Shown here: positions 26,924-35,184 of the stretch, in pieces
How the letters are laid out: each line of letters opens with the position of its first letter
Position numbering within the stretch: position 1 is the stretch's first letter
Source of the DNA: Pseudoxanthomonas sp. J35
GTDB lineage: Bacteria; Pseudomonadota; Gammaproteobacteria; Xanthomonadales; Xanthomonadaceae
Assembly: GCF_000513995.1 (NCBI RefSeq)
Contig: NZ_AZVB01000010.1
Location: forward strand, 1-64,000
Length of the DNA stretch: 64,000 bases
Reading direction: 5' to 3'
Program-made: the position numbers and the translations under genes
Notes under the pieces: generated by a model
What the model was told of the DNA's origin: nothing
The model's database searches: none
The model's input: only the letters and a program-made list of their open reading frames with translations

Positions 26924-27832
26924 ATGGACCAGGCGCTGATCACCCGCATCGTCGAGGCCGCCCTGCTGGCCGCCAACCAGCCGCTGGCGCTTGCCCAGCT
27001 GCACGGGCTCTTCCCCGAGGACGAGCCGGCCCCGCCGGGCAGCGTCGAGGCGGCGCTGGAACAGCTGCGCGAGGCCTGCGCCGACCGCGGCATCGAACTG
27101 GTCGAGGTCGCCTCCGGCTTCCGCTTCCAGGTCAAGGCCGACGTCCACCCATGGGTGGCGCGGCTGTGGACCGAACGCAAGACCCGCTATACCCGCGCCA
27201 CCCTCGAAACCCTGGCGCTGATCGCCTACCGCCAGCCGATCACCCGCGGCGAGATCGAACAGGTCCGCGGCGTGGCGGTCAGCAGCAACATCATCCAGGC
27301 GCTGGAAGAGCGCGAGTGGATCCGCGTGGTCGGCCACCGCGACGTGCCGGGCCGCCCGGCGCTGTACGGCACCACCAAGGCGTTTCTGGACTACTTCGGC
27401 CTCAAGCGACTGGACGAACTGCCGCCGCTGTCGGAACTGAAGGACATCGGCGAACTGGAACCGCAGCTGCCGCTGGATCCGGACGCGGCCCCGGCCCCGG
27501 CCGGCGTCGCCAACGACGACGCGCCGGCCGCACCGGGCGAAGCGGCGAACGATGCGCCCGCCGGCGAAGGCGCGGACGACGCGACTGCCGCCGGTGCCGG
27601 TGAAGCGGCCGGCGACACCGGCAGCGATGCCAGCGAAGACACGCAGGACGGCGACGAAGCCGTCTCCAACGAATCCACCGGCGACCGCGCCGGCGATGAC
27701 GAACAGGAAGAGCCCGCGGACGCCGACGATGGCGATTCCGGCGAGCCCGCCTCCACACCGCCCGAAGCCGACGAGGCCGAAGGTCCCGCAACACAGGCCG
27801 ACGATGAAACGTCCGGCCGGAGCACCAACTGA
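26924..27832 (+). CDS. scpB: Segregation and condensation protein B with long acidic tail
   Basis: 302 aa. Two winged-helix domains occupy residues 1-170; TLALIAYRQPITRGEIEQVRG and GTTKAFLDYFGL are typical ScpB motifs. Residues about 185-302 form an Ala/Asp/Glu-rich, low-complexity acidic tail, common in this family of organisms and probably disordered. Its stop overlaps the rluB start by one base (TGATG). It dimerises on ScpA in the SMC complex. Confidence 0.95.
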   Translation: MDQALITRIVEAALLAANQPLALAQLHGLFPEDEPAPPGSVEAALEQLREACADRGIELVEVASGFRFQVKADVHPWVARLWTERKTRYTRATLETLALIAYRQPITRGEIEQVRGVAVSSNIIQALEEREWIRVVGHRDVPGRPALYGTTKAFLDYFGLKRLDELPPLSELKDIGELEPQLPLDPDAAPAPAGVANDDAPAAPGEAANDAPAGEGADDATAAGAGEAAGDTGSDASEDTQDGDEAVSNESTGDRAGDDEQEEPADADDGDSGEPASTPPEADEAEGPATQADDETSGRSTN

Positions 27833-29223
27833 TGAACGCACCTACCCCCCGCAAGCCCCTCGGCAAGCTGTCGCTCAAGCGCGGCGAAGAAGCCGCCCCG
27901 GCGCCGAAGCTCGAGGAGCGCCTGCACAAGGTCCTGGCCCAGGCCGGGCTCGGCTCGCGCCGCGCGCTCGAGCAGCGCATCGCCGACGGCCTGATCAAGG
28001 TCAACGGCGAAACCGCCCAGGTCGGCCAGAGCATCCGCAGCGGCGACCGCGTCGAGCTGGACGGCAAGGCCTTCGTCGCCTCGGCCCTGACCGAGCCGGC
28101 GCGCGTGCTGGTCTACAACAAGCCCGAAGGCGAAGTGACCACCCGCGAGGACCCCGAAGGCCGCCCGACCATCTTCGAATCCCTGCCGCGCCTGAAGGGT
28201 GCGCGCTGGATCGCGATCGGCCGCCTCGACATCAACACCACCGGCCTGCTGCTGCTGACCACCGACGGCGAGATCGCCAACGCGATGATGCACCCCTCGC
28301 ACGAGGTCGAACGCGAATACGTGGTGCGCGTGCGCGCCCCGGAAGGCCACGAGAAGGTGCCGGACAACATCGTCGACCGCCTCGCCCGGGGCGTCGCCCT
28401 CGAGGACGGCCCGGCCAGGTTCGACCAGATCGAGCGCATCGGCGGCACCGACTCGCACGACTGGTTCAAGGTCGTGGTCAAGGAAGGCCGCAACCGCGAA
28501 GTGCGCCGCCTGTGGGAATCGCAGGGCTGCCAGGTCAGCCGCCTCAAGCGCACCCGCTACGGCGACATCGGCCTGCCGCGCGAACTGCTGCGCGGCCACT
28601 CGCAGGAACTGCCGGCCGAGCAGGTCGAGGCGCTGCGCAAGTCGCTGGGCCTGGAGGACGCCGGCGCGTCCACCCTGACCCTGCTGCCGGTGATCGGCCA
28701 GCGTCGCGCCGCCAAGGCCACCGTGCACGTCGGCAGCGGCCGCGGCACCGGCCAGGCCTACGTCAACGGCCACAACACCGCCGACGAAGGCCGCGAGCTG
28801 CGCCGCTTCGATCACGTCCGCGAGGACCGTCGTGGCGGCCGCGGCGGCAAGAAGCCGCACGGCGGCCTGACCGTCAGCGGCGAGCAGGCGGCCAAGCAGT
28901 CGCAGAAGCCGTTCAAGCAGCGCAAGCAGAAGGGCGCGCTGAAGCCGCTGCCGGAAGGCAACCCGGCCGCGTTCCGCACCTGGTACGTGCCCGAAGGCGT
29001 GAGCACCGGCCCCAGCGGCCATCGCAACGCAGGCCCGGGCGGCGGCGGCAAGCGCTTCGGCAAGGGGGGCGGCGCTGGCGGCGGCCAGGGCCAGGGCCAG
29101 AACCCGCGCAAGGCCGCGCGTCCGTACGGCCATCCGGGCAACGCCCCGCACTTCCCGTCCGACCACGCCACCCCCGGCAGCCAGGCTCCGGGCGGCAACC
29201 GCGGCCCGCGCGGCCAGGGCTGA
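27832..29223 (+). CDS. rluB: 23S rRNA pseudouridine2605 synthase
   Basis: 463 aa. An S4 RNA-binding domain (about 28-90, LHKVLAQAGLGSRRALEQRI) precedes the RsuA/RluB catalytic domain with the catalytic Asp in IGRLDINTTGLLLLTTDG and the motif EGRNREVRRLWES. Residues about 290-463 form a Gly/Lys/Gln-rich basic tail, longer than in E. coli, likely for RNA contact. It is translationally coupled to scpB and followed by a strong hairpin. Confidence 0.95.
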   Translation: MNAPTPRKPLGKLSLKRGEEAAPAPKLEERLHKVLAQAGLGSRRALEQRIADGLIKVNGETAQVGQSIRSGDRVELDGKAFVASALTEPARVLVYNKPEGEVTTREDPEGRPTIFESLPRLKGARWIAIGRLDINTTGLLLLTTDGEIANAMMHPSHEVEREYVVRVRAPEGHEKVPDNIVDRLARGVALEDGPARFDQIERIGGTDSHDWFKVVVKEGRNREVRRLWESQGCQVSRLKRTRYGDIGLPRELLRGHSQELPAEQVEALRKSLGLEDAGASTLTLLPVIGQRRAAKATVHVGSGRGTGQAYVNGHNTADEGRELRRFDHVREDRRGGRGGKKPHGGLTVSGEQAAKQSQKPFKQRKQKGALKPLPEGNPAAFRTWYVPEGVSTGPSGHRNAGPGGGGKRFGKGGGAGGGQGQGQNPRKAARPYGHPGNAPHFPSDHATPGSQAPGGNRGPRGQG

Positions 29224-29247
29224 GCCCCCGGCGCCGGCAGGCAGATA

Positions 29248-29280
29248 CGGGAACGGCCCGACATCGTCGGGCCGTTCCCG
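29248..29280 (+). terminator. Hairpin terminator after rluB
   Basis: A perfect 15-bp stem, CGGGAACGGCCCGAC with GTCGGGCCGTTCCCG, encloses an ATC loop 25 bp after the rluB stop. Only TT follows, so it lacks a full T-tract, but stem strength and position favour termination. Confidence 0.65.
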
Positions 29281-29341
29281 TTCATGCGGGGTCCCTGTAC
29301 CGCGGGGTTACGCGACGCGGGGCAAAGGCAGCGGTACAAAG

Positions 29342-29365
29342 GCAGCGGGGCAAGCCCCGCTCTAC
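29342..29365 (-). repeat. SMAG-type GTAG palindrome
   Basis: GCAGCGGGGCAAGCCCCGCTCTAC, the inverted form of the GTAG hairpin, lies between rluB and the exported-protein gene. A weaker partner with GTACCGC and GCGGTAC arms is at 29297-29337. Confidence 0.75.
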
Positions 29366-29383
29366 AGGAAGCGCCGCGCGTGC

Positions 29384-29821
29384 TCAGCGCGGCTCGATCA
29401 CGAACTTGCCGAAGGCCACGCCGATGTCCCAGCCCTTGCCGGTGCCGGCCAGCGCCAGCGACACCTCGCCCTTGGTCATCACCTGCGCCTTGCTCGACTT
29501 CACCGCGCCCGCGTGCGCCTCCGCCGCGGCGTAGGTGCCGAGCGTCTCGCGGATGCTGTGCACGCCGGAGAACTCGCCGACGCCGTTCTCGATCCGCGAC
29601 TTGCCGAAGGTGATGCCGCCGCCCTTGGCGCTGACCTTTACCGGCATGCTGGTGCCGTTGTCGCAGGTGACCGTGCCGCTGCCCTGCTGGGTCTTGTAGA
29701 ACGCCGACCACCCGGACATCGAGAAGTGCAGCTTGCAGTCGACATCACCGGCCGCCTGCGCGGCCGGGGCGGCGGCCAGCGCCAGCAGGCCGGCGACCAG
29801 GACTCGGGGGAATCGCATCAT
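29384..29821 (-). CDS. Exported protein of unknown function conserved in Xanthomonadaceae
   Basis: 145 aa. A signal peptide (residues about 1-24, ending AAQAA) precedes a soluble beta-rich domain with two cysteines, VDCKLHFSMSGWSAFYKTQ and GSGTVTCDNG, that could form a disulphide, then KGGGITFGKSRIENGVGEFSGVH and a C-terminal GWDIGVAFGKFVIEPR. GGAGA lies 6 bp before ATG 29821. I recognise it only as a conserved hypothetical; periplasmic location is inferred from the signal peptide. It stands alone between repeat clusters. Confidence 0.8.
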   Translation of the reverse strand: MMRFPRVLVAGLLALAAAPAAQAAGDVDCKLHFSMSGWSAFYKTQQGSGTVTCDNGTSMPVKVSAKGGGITFGKSRIENGVGEFSGVHSIRETLGTYAAAEAHAGAVKSSKAQVMTKGEVSLALAGTGKGWDIGVAFGKFVIEPR

Positions 29822-29949
29822 GTATGCTCTCCGTGACGGGCCGGCACCAGGCCGGCGGGATGGCCGGCCGAGCATATAGCACGGCAATGTCGCGGCCCCA
29901 TGCAGGAAGCCCGCCCCAGGTCGGCAGCGGTTCAGCCGCATCGACGAGC

Positions 29950-29971
29950 CCGTCTCCTTCAGGAGACGGGC
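29950..29971. repeat. Perfect 10-bp hairpin
   Basis: CCCGTCTCCT and AGGAGACGGG face each other around TC. It stands 15 bp before a GTAG palindrome pair and resembles the other CTCTCCC-type palindromes of the window. Confidence 0.75.
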
Positions 29972-29985
29972 GCAGGACGCACCCT

Positions 29986-30063
29986 GTAGAGCCGGGCTTG
30001 CCCGGCTGCCCACGCCTGGCGAAGCGACGTAACGCAAAGGCAGCGGGGCAAGCCCCGCTCTAC
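29986..30063. repeat. Inverted pair of SMAG-type GTAG palindromes
   Basis: GTAGAGCCGGGCTTGCCCGG (29986 onward) faces GCAGCGGGGCAAGCCCCGCT followed by CTAC (ending 30063), separated by about 30 bp. The paired head-to-head arrangement is typical of REP elements mobilised by RAYT transposases. Confidence 0.8.
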
Positions 30064-30123
30064 AGGATGCCCGCGTGCCCATTGCCCCTCTCCCGGAGAG
30101 AGGCGGGAAAGGAGGCGCGACCC

Positions 30124-30200
30124 GTAGAGCCGGGCTTGCCCGGCTGCCCACGCCCGGCAAATCGACGTAACGCAAGGCAGCGGGGCAAGGCCCGCTCTAC
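30124..30200. repeat. Second inverted pair of SMAG-type GTAG palindromes
   Basis: Almost a copy of the 29986-30063 pair, including the spacer words CACGCC and CGACGTAACGCAA, so the two pairs are probably a duplication. Confidence 0.8.
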
Positions 30201-30220
30201 AAAGACGCCGGCACCGATAG

Positions 30221-30242
30221 CCCCTCTCCCCACGGAGAGGGG
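30221..30242. repeat. CCCCTCTCCC palindrome
   Basis: CCCCTCTCC faces GGAGAGGGG around CCAC. It belongs to the same dispersed family as 12651-12686 and ends 12 bp before the stop of the amidase gene. Confidence 0.7.
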
Positions 30243-30253
30243 TTGACAGGGTT

Positions 30254-31054
30254 CTACCCGCGCAGCTCGAATGCGTCCGCGTCCAGCATCGCCGGGAAAT
30301 GCTCGCGGTGCGCCGCCAGCGCCGCCGCCGAGATGGTCGTGGTCGCCACCTGTTCGCGCCCGTGCAACTCCACCTGCGGCTGGCCGAGGAAATCGATCAC
30401 CGCGCTGTCGCCGTCGTAGCCCAGCCCGTTGCCATCGACGCCGACCCGGTTCACCGCCGCCACGTAGCACAGGTTCTCGATGGCCCGCGCACGCAGCAGC
30501 GTCTTCCACGCATGCGCGCGCGGCGCCGGCCAGTTGGCGACGAAGATCTGCAGATCGAAGTCCAGCGCCCCTTCCCGCTCCACGCCGTAGCGGTTGCGGC
30601 AGAACACCGGGAATCGCAGGTCGTAGCAGACCTGCGGATTGATCCGCCAGCCCTTCCACTCCAGTACCAGCCGCTCGCGCCCGGCCGCATAGCGCTTGTG
30701 CTCGCCCGCGTAACGGAACAGGTGGCGCTTGTCGTACCACTGCAGCCCGCCGTCCGGCGTCGCCCACAGCAGGCGGTTGAACACCCCCTCCGGCGTGCGC
30801 AGCTGCACGCTGCCGGTCACCGCCGCGTCGAGGGCCTTCGCCTGCGCACGGATCCACTCCACCGTCGGCCCGTCCATGCCTTCGGCACGGTCGATCGCGT
30901 CGTTGGAGAACCCGCTGGTGAAGGTCTCCGGCAGGATCACCAGGTCGGTCGCGCCGGCCAGCGGCGCAATCAGCGCCCCGTAGTAGTCGCGGTTCGCGGC
31001 CGGGTCGTGCCAGCGGGTGTCGCCCTGGACGAGGGAGATGCGGAGATCGGGCAT
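30254..31054 (-). CDS. yafV: Omega-amidase, YafV/Nit2 type
   Basis: 266 aa, carbon-nitrogen hydrolase superfamily. The catalytic Glu-Lys-Cys are visible in LVILPETFTSGF, YDKRHLF and NPQVCYDLRFPVF. YafV/Nit2 enzymes hydrolyse alpha-ketoglutaramate and alpha-ketosuccinamate left after transamination with glutamine or asparagine. The next gene upstream on the same strand encodes a matching aminotransferase, so the pair probably forms the glutamine transaminase-omega-amidase pathway. Confidence 0.9.
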   Translation of the reverse strand: MPDLRISLVQGDTRWHDPAANRDYYGALIAPLAGATDLVILPETFTSGFSNDAIDRAEGMDGPTVEWIRAQAKALDAAVTGSVQLRTPEGVFNRLLWATPDGGLQWYDKRHLFRYAGEHKRYAAGRERLVLEWKGWRINPQVCYDLRFPVFCRNRYGVEREGALDFDLQIFVANWPAPRAHAWKTLLRARAIENLCYVAAVNRVGVDGNGLGYDGDSAVIDFLGQPQVELHGREQVATTTISAAALAAHREHFPAMLDADAFELRG

Positions 31055-31179
31055 GGTGGGCTTCGGGATTCGGGATGACCGGACATGCGTCCGTTGAAAG
31101 TGGGGACTGGGGATTATTGCTTAGTGAGCGCGGTATTTTCCTGGCTGGCCCGGCATGGAGATTCTGTGTTTGCTTTTTC

Positions 31180-31207
31180 GAATCCCGAATCCCGAATCCC
31201 TAATCCC
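31180..31207. repeat. Heptamer repeat GAATCCC x3 plus TAATCCC
   Basis: Three GAATCCC units and one TAATCCC. An inverted partner GGGATTCGGGAT is at 31065-31076, so the pair brackets the gap between the amidase and aminotransferase genes. The DNA between them is AT-richer than its surroundings. Confidence 0.75.
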
Positions 31208-31217
31208 GGCCCCCCAA

Positions 31218-32375
31218 TCACAACGCCGCCAGGCGTTCCACCGCCGCATCCAGCGTCGCCTCGTTCTTGGCGAAGCACAGCCGCGCCAGGCGCTGGCCGG
31301 GCGGCGGGGCCTCGTAGAACGGCGACAGCGGAATCGCGGCCACGCCCTTTTCCACCGTCAGCCACTTCACGAACTCATGGTCCGGCAGGTCGCTGACTTC
31401 CGAGTAGTCGACCAGCTGGAAGTAACCACCCGGCACCGGCAGCGGCTTCAGCCGCGTGCCCAGCAGCTGCTCGCGGAAGCGGTCGCGCTTGGCCTGGTAG
31501 AACGCGCCCAGCTGCTCGTCGTGCCCAGGCTCGTCGCGGATCATCGCCGCGAACGCATGTTGCGCCGGGGCGAAGGTGCAGAACACGTTGTACTGGTGGA
31601 CCTTGCGGAACTCGGCGGTCAGCGCCGGTGGCGCGACCGCGTAGCCGACCTTCCAGCCGGTGCAGTGGTAGGTCTTGCCGAAGCTGGACACCACGAAGGC
31701 GCGTTCGCGCAGCTCCGGCCAGCGCAGCACCGATTCGTGGCGGCGGCCGTCGAACACGATGTGCTCGTAGACCTCGTCGGACACCAGCAGGATGCCGGTA
31801 TCGCGCAGCAGCTCCGACAGCGCGCGCATGTCGTCGGCCGAGAACATCGCCCCGGACGGATTGTGCGGGCTGTTGATCATCAGCAGCCGGGTCTTCGGGG
31901 TGATCGCCGCGCGCACCCGCTCCCAGTCGACCGCGAAGGTCGCCGGGTCCAGCGGCACGTGCACCGCGCGCGCGCCGGCCAGGTCGATCGCCGGCTCGTA
32001 GCAGTCGTAGGCCGGGTCGAGCACGATCACTTCCTCGCCCGGGCGCACCACCGCGTGGATCGCGTTGAAGATCGCCTCGGTGGCGCCGCTGGTGACGGTG
32101 ACCTCGCTGTCCGGGTCGACCTGCGCGCCGTAGCAGCGCAGTGCCTTGCCGGCGATGGCCTGGCGCAGCGCCGGGATGCCGGTCATCGGCGCGTACTGGT
32201 TGTGACCGTCGCGCATGGCCCTGTCGAGCTCGTCGACCAGCCGCTGCGGCACGGCGAAGTCCGGGAAGCCCTGGCCGAGGTTGACCGCGCCGTGCTCGGC
32301 CGCCAGCTGCGACATCACGGTGAAGATGGTGGTGCCCACCCGGGGCAGCTTGGTCGGTGGGGTCTGCAGCGGCAT
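31218..32375 (-). CDS. ybdL: Methionine/glutamine-type PLP aminotransferase, YbdL-like
   Basis: 385 aa, class I/II fold-type I aminotransferase. NSPHNPSGAMFS, SDEVYEHIVFDG and the PLP-lysine motif SSFGKTYHCTGWKVGY are clear, with VNLGQGFPDF at the N-terminus. YbdL-type enzymes transaminate methionine and aromatic amino acids with ketoacids. Start at 32375 (MPLQTPPTKLPRVGTTIFTVM) matches the family. The omega-amidase gene follows after 163 bp. Confidence 0.9.
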   Translation of the reverse strand: MPLQTPPTKLPRVGTTIFTVMSQLAAEHGAVNLGQGFPDFAVPQRLVDELDRAMRDGHNQYAPMTGIPALRQAIAGKALRCYGAQVDPDSEVTVTSGATEAIFNAIHAVVRPGEEVIVLDPAYDCYEPAIDLAGARAVHVPLDPATFAVDWERVRAAITPKTRLLMINSPHNPSGAMFSADDMRALSELLRDTGILLVSDEVYEHIVFDGRRHESVLRWPELRERAFVVSSFGKTYHCTGWKVGYAVAPPALTAEFRKVHQYNVFCTFAPAQHAFAAMIRDEPGHDEQLGAFYQAKRDRFREQLLGTRLKPLPVPGGYFQLVDYSEVSDLPDHEFVKWLTVEKGVAAIPLSPFYEAPPPGQRLARLCFAKNEATLDAAVERLAAL

Positions 32376-32447
32376 CGTGGTTCGTGGGGGATCGCGTGGG
32401 GGGGACGGCCGAGTGTACGCAATGGCGCCGGCCGGGGATGATGGGGC

Positions 32448-32969
32448 ATGGCGCACAAGTACATTCCAGGCATGAAGCCAGGCGTGGAAACCCGGCCCGC
32501 CGCCGTGCCCGTGGCGGACACCGGCGCGCTGCTGGCCGCCTACCTGGCGGCCCGCTACGAAGTGCACGCGGCCGGCGGCCTGCTGCGGCTGCGGATCGGC
32601 GTGCCGGCGCCGCCGGCGCTGGCGGAAGCGCTGCCGGCCCGCGGCTGGACGCTGGTCACGGCCTGGAACCCGGGCTCCCGGCCCTGCGACGAGGCCGCCA
32701 ACCGCCGGGCCGATGCGGCCCTGCAGGCGGACCTGGACGCCTTGGGCCTGCGCCGCCTGGCGGCCAGCAACAGCGACGGCAGCGGCCAGTGGCACGAGCC
32801 CGGCTGGCTGGTCGCCGACCTGGCTACCGATGATGCGGACGCCCTCGCCCGCCGTTACGGGCAGGCGGGGATCCTGCACTGGTCCGCCGGGACGGCGGTG
32901 CGGTTGCGCATGTACCTGCCGCGGCCGCCTGGGGCCGATTCGCCGTGGGTGGACTGGGTGCGCCCATGA
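32448..32969 (+). CDS. DUF3293-domain protein
   Basis: 173 aa, soluble, no signal peptide. The central [24 protein letters not shown] matches DUF3293, whose function is unknown. Start at 32448 ([10 protein letters not shown]) or ATG 32472. It points toward ccmA, 98 bp away, and away from the aminotransferase. Confidence 0.75.
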   Translation: MAHKYIPGMKPGVETRPAAVPVADTGALLAAYLAARYEVHAAGGLLRLRIGVPAPPALAEALPARGWTLVTAWNPGSRPCDEAANRRADAALQADLDALGLRRLAASNSDGSGQWHEPGWLVADLATDDADALARRYGQAGILHWSAGTAVRLRMYLPRPPGADSPWVDWVRP

Positions 32970-33053
32970 CGCCCGCTCCTCCGCGCATCGCCGCTAGCCG
33001 ACACGCAGGCGGCGGCAATGCGCCCGGGCAAGCCGCCGCCGCGATGCCGCCGC

Positions 33054-33059
33054 TACAAT
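33054..33059 (+). promoter_or_regulatory. -10 box of ccmA, possible leaderless transcript
   Basis: TACAAT ends 8 bp before the ccmA ATG. Transcription would then begin at about 33066, within a base or two of the start codon. No Shine-Dalgarno precedes the ATG, which fits leaderless translation. No convincing -35 is seen. Confidence 0.5.
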
Positions 33060-33067
33060 GCGCGGCG

Positions 33068-33706
33068 ATGACCGACACCGCTTCCGTCCCGCTGCTGGCC
33101 GCCCATGGCCTGGCGTTCGCCCGCAACGAGGAGCCGGTGTTCGGCCCGCTGGATTTCGCCGTCGATGCCGGCGAGGCGCTGCTCGTGCAGGGCAGCAACG
33201 GCTCGGGCAAGACCACGTTGCTGCGCGTCCTCGCCGGCCTGTTGCGTGCGGATGCCGGCCGCATCGAGATCGAAGGCCGCCCCGCCGATCCGGCGCGCCG
33301 GGCCCACGCCATCGCCTACCTCGGCCATCTGCCCGCGCTGAAGGGCGAGCTGACCGTGCTGGAGAACCTGCACTTCCTGTGCGGGCTGCACGGCAAGCGC
33401 CCGCACCAGCATCCGGAGGATGCCCTTGCCATCACCGGCATGGCCGGCTACGAGGACGCCCCGGCGCGGCAGCTGTCGGCCGGCCAGAAGAAGCGCGTCA
33501 CCCTCGCCCGCATGTGGCTGTCGCCGGCGCCGCTGTGGCTGCTCGACGAGCCCTACGCCAACCTCGACCTGGACGGCATCAACCTGGTCAACCGCATGGT
33601 CTCGGCGCACCTGCGCGACGGCGGCGCCACCCTACTCACCACCCACGGCGCCTATGCCGCGCCGCCGGTGCGCACCCGCATGCTCGAACTGGGAGCGTCC
33701 GCATGA
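33068..33706 (+). CDS. ccmA: Heme ABC exporter ATPase CcmA
   Basis: 212 aa. Walker [19 protein letters not shown], signature [13 protein letters not shown] and Walker [13 protein letters not shown] are present. With CcmB it drives release of holo-CcmE in system I cytochrome c maturation. ATG at 33068 is preferred over the longer frame. It overlaps ccmB by 4 bp. Confidence 0.95.
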   Translation: MTDTASVPLLAAHGLAFARNEEPVFGPLDFAVDAGEALLVQGSNGSGKTTLLRVLAGLLRADAGRIEIEGRPADPARRAHAIAYLGHLPALKGELTVLENLHFLCGLHGKRPHQHPEDALAITGMAGYEDAPARQLSAGQKKRVTLARMWLSPAPLWLLDEPYANLDLDGINLVNRMVSAHLRDGGATLLTTHGAYAAPPVRTRMLELGASA

Positions 33707-34392
33707 GCGCCAGCCCCGGCCTGCTCCAGGCCGCCCGCGCCCTGCTCCTGCGCGACCTGCGCCTGGTCTGGCGCCGCCGCGGCGACGCCCTGCAGCCGGC
33801 GCTGTTCGCGCTGCTGGTGGTGGTGATGTTCGGCCTGGTCCTCGGTGGCGAAAAAAAGGTGCTGGAGAACTTCGTCGCCCCGCACGCGATCTGGGTCGCG
33901 GTGCTGCTGGCCGGCCTGCTCTCGCTGGACAGCCTGTTCCGCGGCGACGCCGAGGACGGTTCGCTCGAGCAGTGGATCCTCGCCCCGGTGCCGCTGGCCT
34001 GGCTGGTGACGGTGCGCACCTTCGGCCACTGGCTGACCACCGCCGTGCCGCTGCTGGTCGTGGTGCCCGTGCTGGGCGAGTTCCTGTACCTGCCGCGGGC
34101 GCAGCTGCCGATGCTGATGCTGACCCTGCTGCTGGGCACGCCGGTGCTGAGCCTGCTCGGCGCGGTGGTCGCGGCGCTGACCGTGGGGCTGAAGCGCTCG
34201 GGCATCCTCGTCGCCCTGCTGGCCCTGCCGCTGTACGTGCCGGTGCTGGTATTCGGCGCCGGCAGCGTCGCCGCCAGCGCCCAGGGCCTGGACGCCAGCG
34301 GCTCCCTGCTGCTGATGGCGGCGATGCTCGTGGCCTCCGCCGTGCTGGCCCCGCTGGCCGCCGCCGCCGCGATCCGCATCGCCCAGGGCTGA
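33703..34392 (+). CDS. ccmB: Heme exporter membrane subunit CcmB
   Basis: 229 aa with six predicted membrane helices. [23 protein letters not shown] at the N-terminus and [21 protein letters not shown] are typical CcmB stretches. It partners CcmA, with which it overlaps (ATGA). The operon is then broken by 1.17 kb of repeats before ccmC. Confidence 0.94.
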   Translation: MSASPGLLQAARALLLRDLRLVWRRRGDALQPALFALLVVVMFGLVLGGEKKVLENFVAPHAIWVAVLLAGLLSLDSLFRGDAEDGSLEQWILAPVPLAWLVTVRTFGHWLTTAVPLLVVVPVLGEFLYLPRAQLPMLMLTLLLGTPVLSLLGAVVAALTVGLKRSGILVALLALPLYVPVLVFGAGSVAASAQGLDASGSLLLMAAMLVASAVLAPLAAAAAIRIAQG

Positions 34393-34398
34393 GGGGCC

Positions 34399-34584
34399 AA
34401 AGCCGAAGCCGAAGGCAAATGCGGGGCACGGGCTCCGGACGGGGCCGCCCCCCCCAAGGGGGGCTGGCGCATCGGCTGGCTCCGCCGTCCATGGCTCCGA
34501 CAGCCGACCGCAGCACATCCATGTGCTGCTTGCGCCAGCCCCCCTTGGGACGACGTCTCGGAGGGCGTTGACGACGTGGCTTCG
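34399..34584 (-). repeat. Structured three-helix repeat, copy B
   Basis: On the minus strand it begins at CGAAGCCAC (34576-34584). The 87-nt core is 34458-34544, with outer stem GGGGGGCTGGCGCA/TGCGCCAGCCCCCC, extended to 18 bp by CCAA/TTGG. Inner hairpin GCAGCACAT/ATGTGCTGC and second stem TCGGCTG/CAGCCGA follow. A hexamer-like tail (GCCTTC, GGCTTC, GGCTTT) ends at 34399. Compared with copy C the outer stem swaps TA for CT on one side and AG for TA on the other, preserving pairing. Confidence 0.87.
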
Positions 34585-34643
34585 ATCGACCGCGAAAAGC
34601 ACGCCCCCGCATCGGTCGGGACGCCGATGGGCGCCCGCTCCCT

Positions 34644-34720
34644 GTAGAGTCGGGCTTGCCCGACTCCCACGCTGGACGTGCCCGCACCCGCCAGGAGCAG
34701 CGGGGCAAGCCCCGCTCTAC
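34644..34720. repeat. Inverted pair of SMAG-type GTAG palindromes
   Basis: GTAGAGTCGGGCTTGCCCGACT faces AGCGGGGCAAGCCCCGCT and CTAC. The two arms differ by paired changes (GTCGGGC/GCCCGAC against GCGGGGC/GCCCCGC), showing that hairpin pairing rather than sequence is kept. Confidence 0.8.
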
Positions 34721-34846
34721 AGGAGGCGCGTGGCCGGATAAAGCCTCGGGCCCGCGCCCTGCAATGCCCGGCCGGTCGAGCAATCTTTCCCGCGACGCCG
34801 CTGGCCGCCGGGTGCGCTTCCCTTACCCGGGCCATGCCATCGATAG

Positions 34847-34880
34847 CCCGTCTCCCATCGGGAAAGGGGTTGGGAGAGGG
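34847..34880. repeat. CCCGTCTCCC palindrome
   Basis: CCCGTCTCCC, then GGGAAAGGGG and TTGGGAGAGGG. It is a diverged member of the family at 12651-12686, with the same extra GGGAGAGG at the right. Confidence 0.65.
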
Positions 34881-34958
34881 CCGGGAGCCCGCAACGGTTG
34901 TCGGGACACCCACCCTCACCACTAGCCCTGCCCATCCCGTCAGGCGATGGAAATAAAA

Positions 34959-35184
34959 CGAAGCCACAACCGGAACACGCCCGAAGACGTGGTGCACCGG
35001 GGGTATGGCGCAAGCAGGCCATGGATGGCCTGCGGTCGGCTGTCGGAGTCATGGACGGCGGAGCCAGCCGATGCGCCATACCCCCGGAGTACCGCGGCTC
35101 CGTCCGAAGCCGACCCACCCCAACGCCGTTGCCGTTGCCGTTGCCGTTGCGGTTGCAGTTGCCGTCGCTGTGGCTGTGGCTGTA
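34959..35184 (+). repeat. Structured three-helix repeat, copy C, with (GCCGTT) array
   Basis: Begins CGAAGCCAC. The 87-nt core at 34999-35085 has outer stem GGGGGTATGGCGCA/TGCGCCATACCCCC, inner hairpin GCAGGCCAT/ATGGCCTGC (35014-35033) and second stem TCGGCTG/CAGCCGA. The tag GCGGCTCCGTCCGAAGCC follows, then hexamers from 35125: four GCCGTT, then GCGGTT, GCAGTT, GCCGTC, GCTGTG, GCTGTG and GCTGTA. The inner hairpin differs from copies A and B by a compensated change (GCAC/GTGC to GGCC/GGCC). Confidence 0.88.

Larger units (their letters stand above)
29822..30253. other. Repeat cluster between two minus-strand genes
   Basis: About 430 bp without a protein gene. It is filled by a 10-bp perfect hairpin (29950-29971), two inverted pairs of GTAG palindromes (29986-30063 and 30124-30200) and two CCCCTCTCCC palindromes (30083-30098, 30221-30242). 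The exported-protein gene's promoter should lie at its left end, but I see no clear boxes. Confidence 0.75.
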
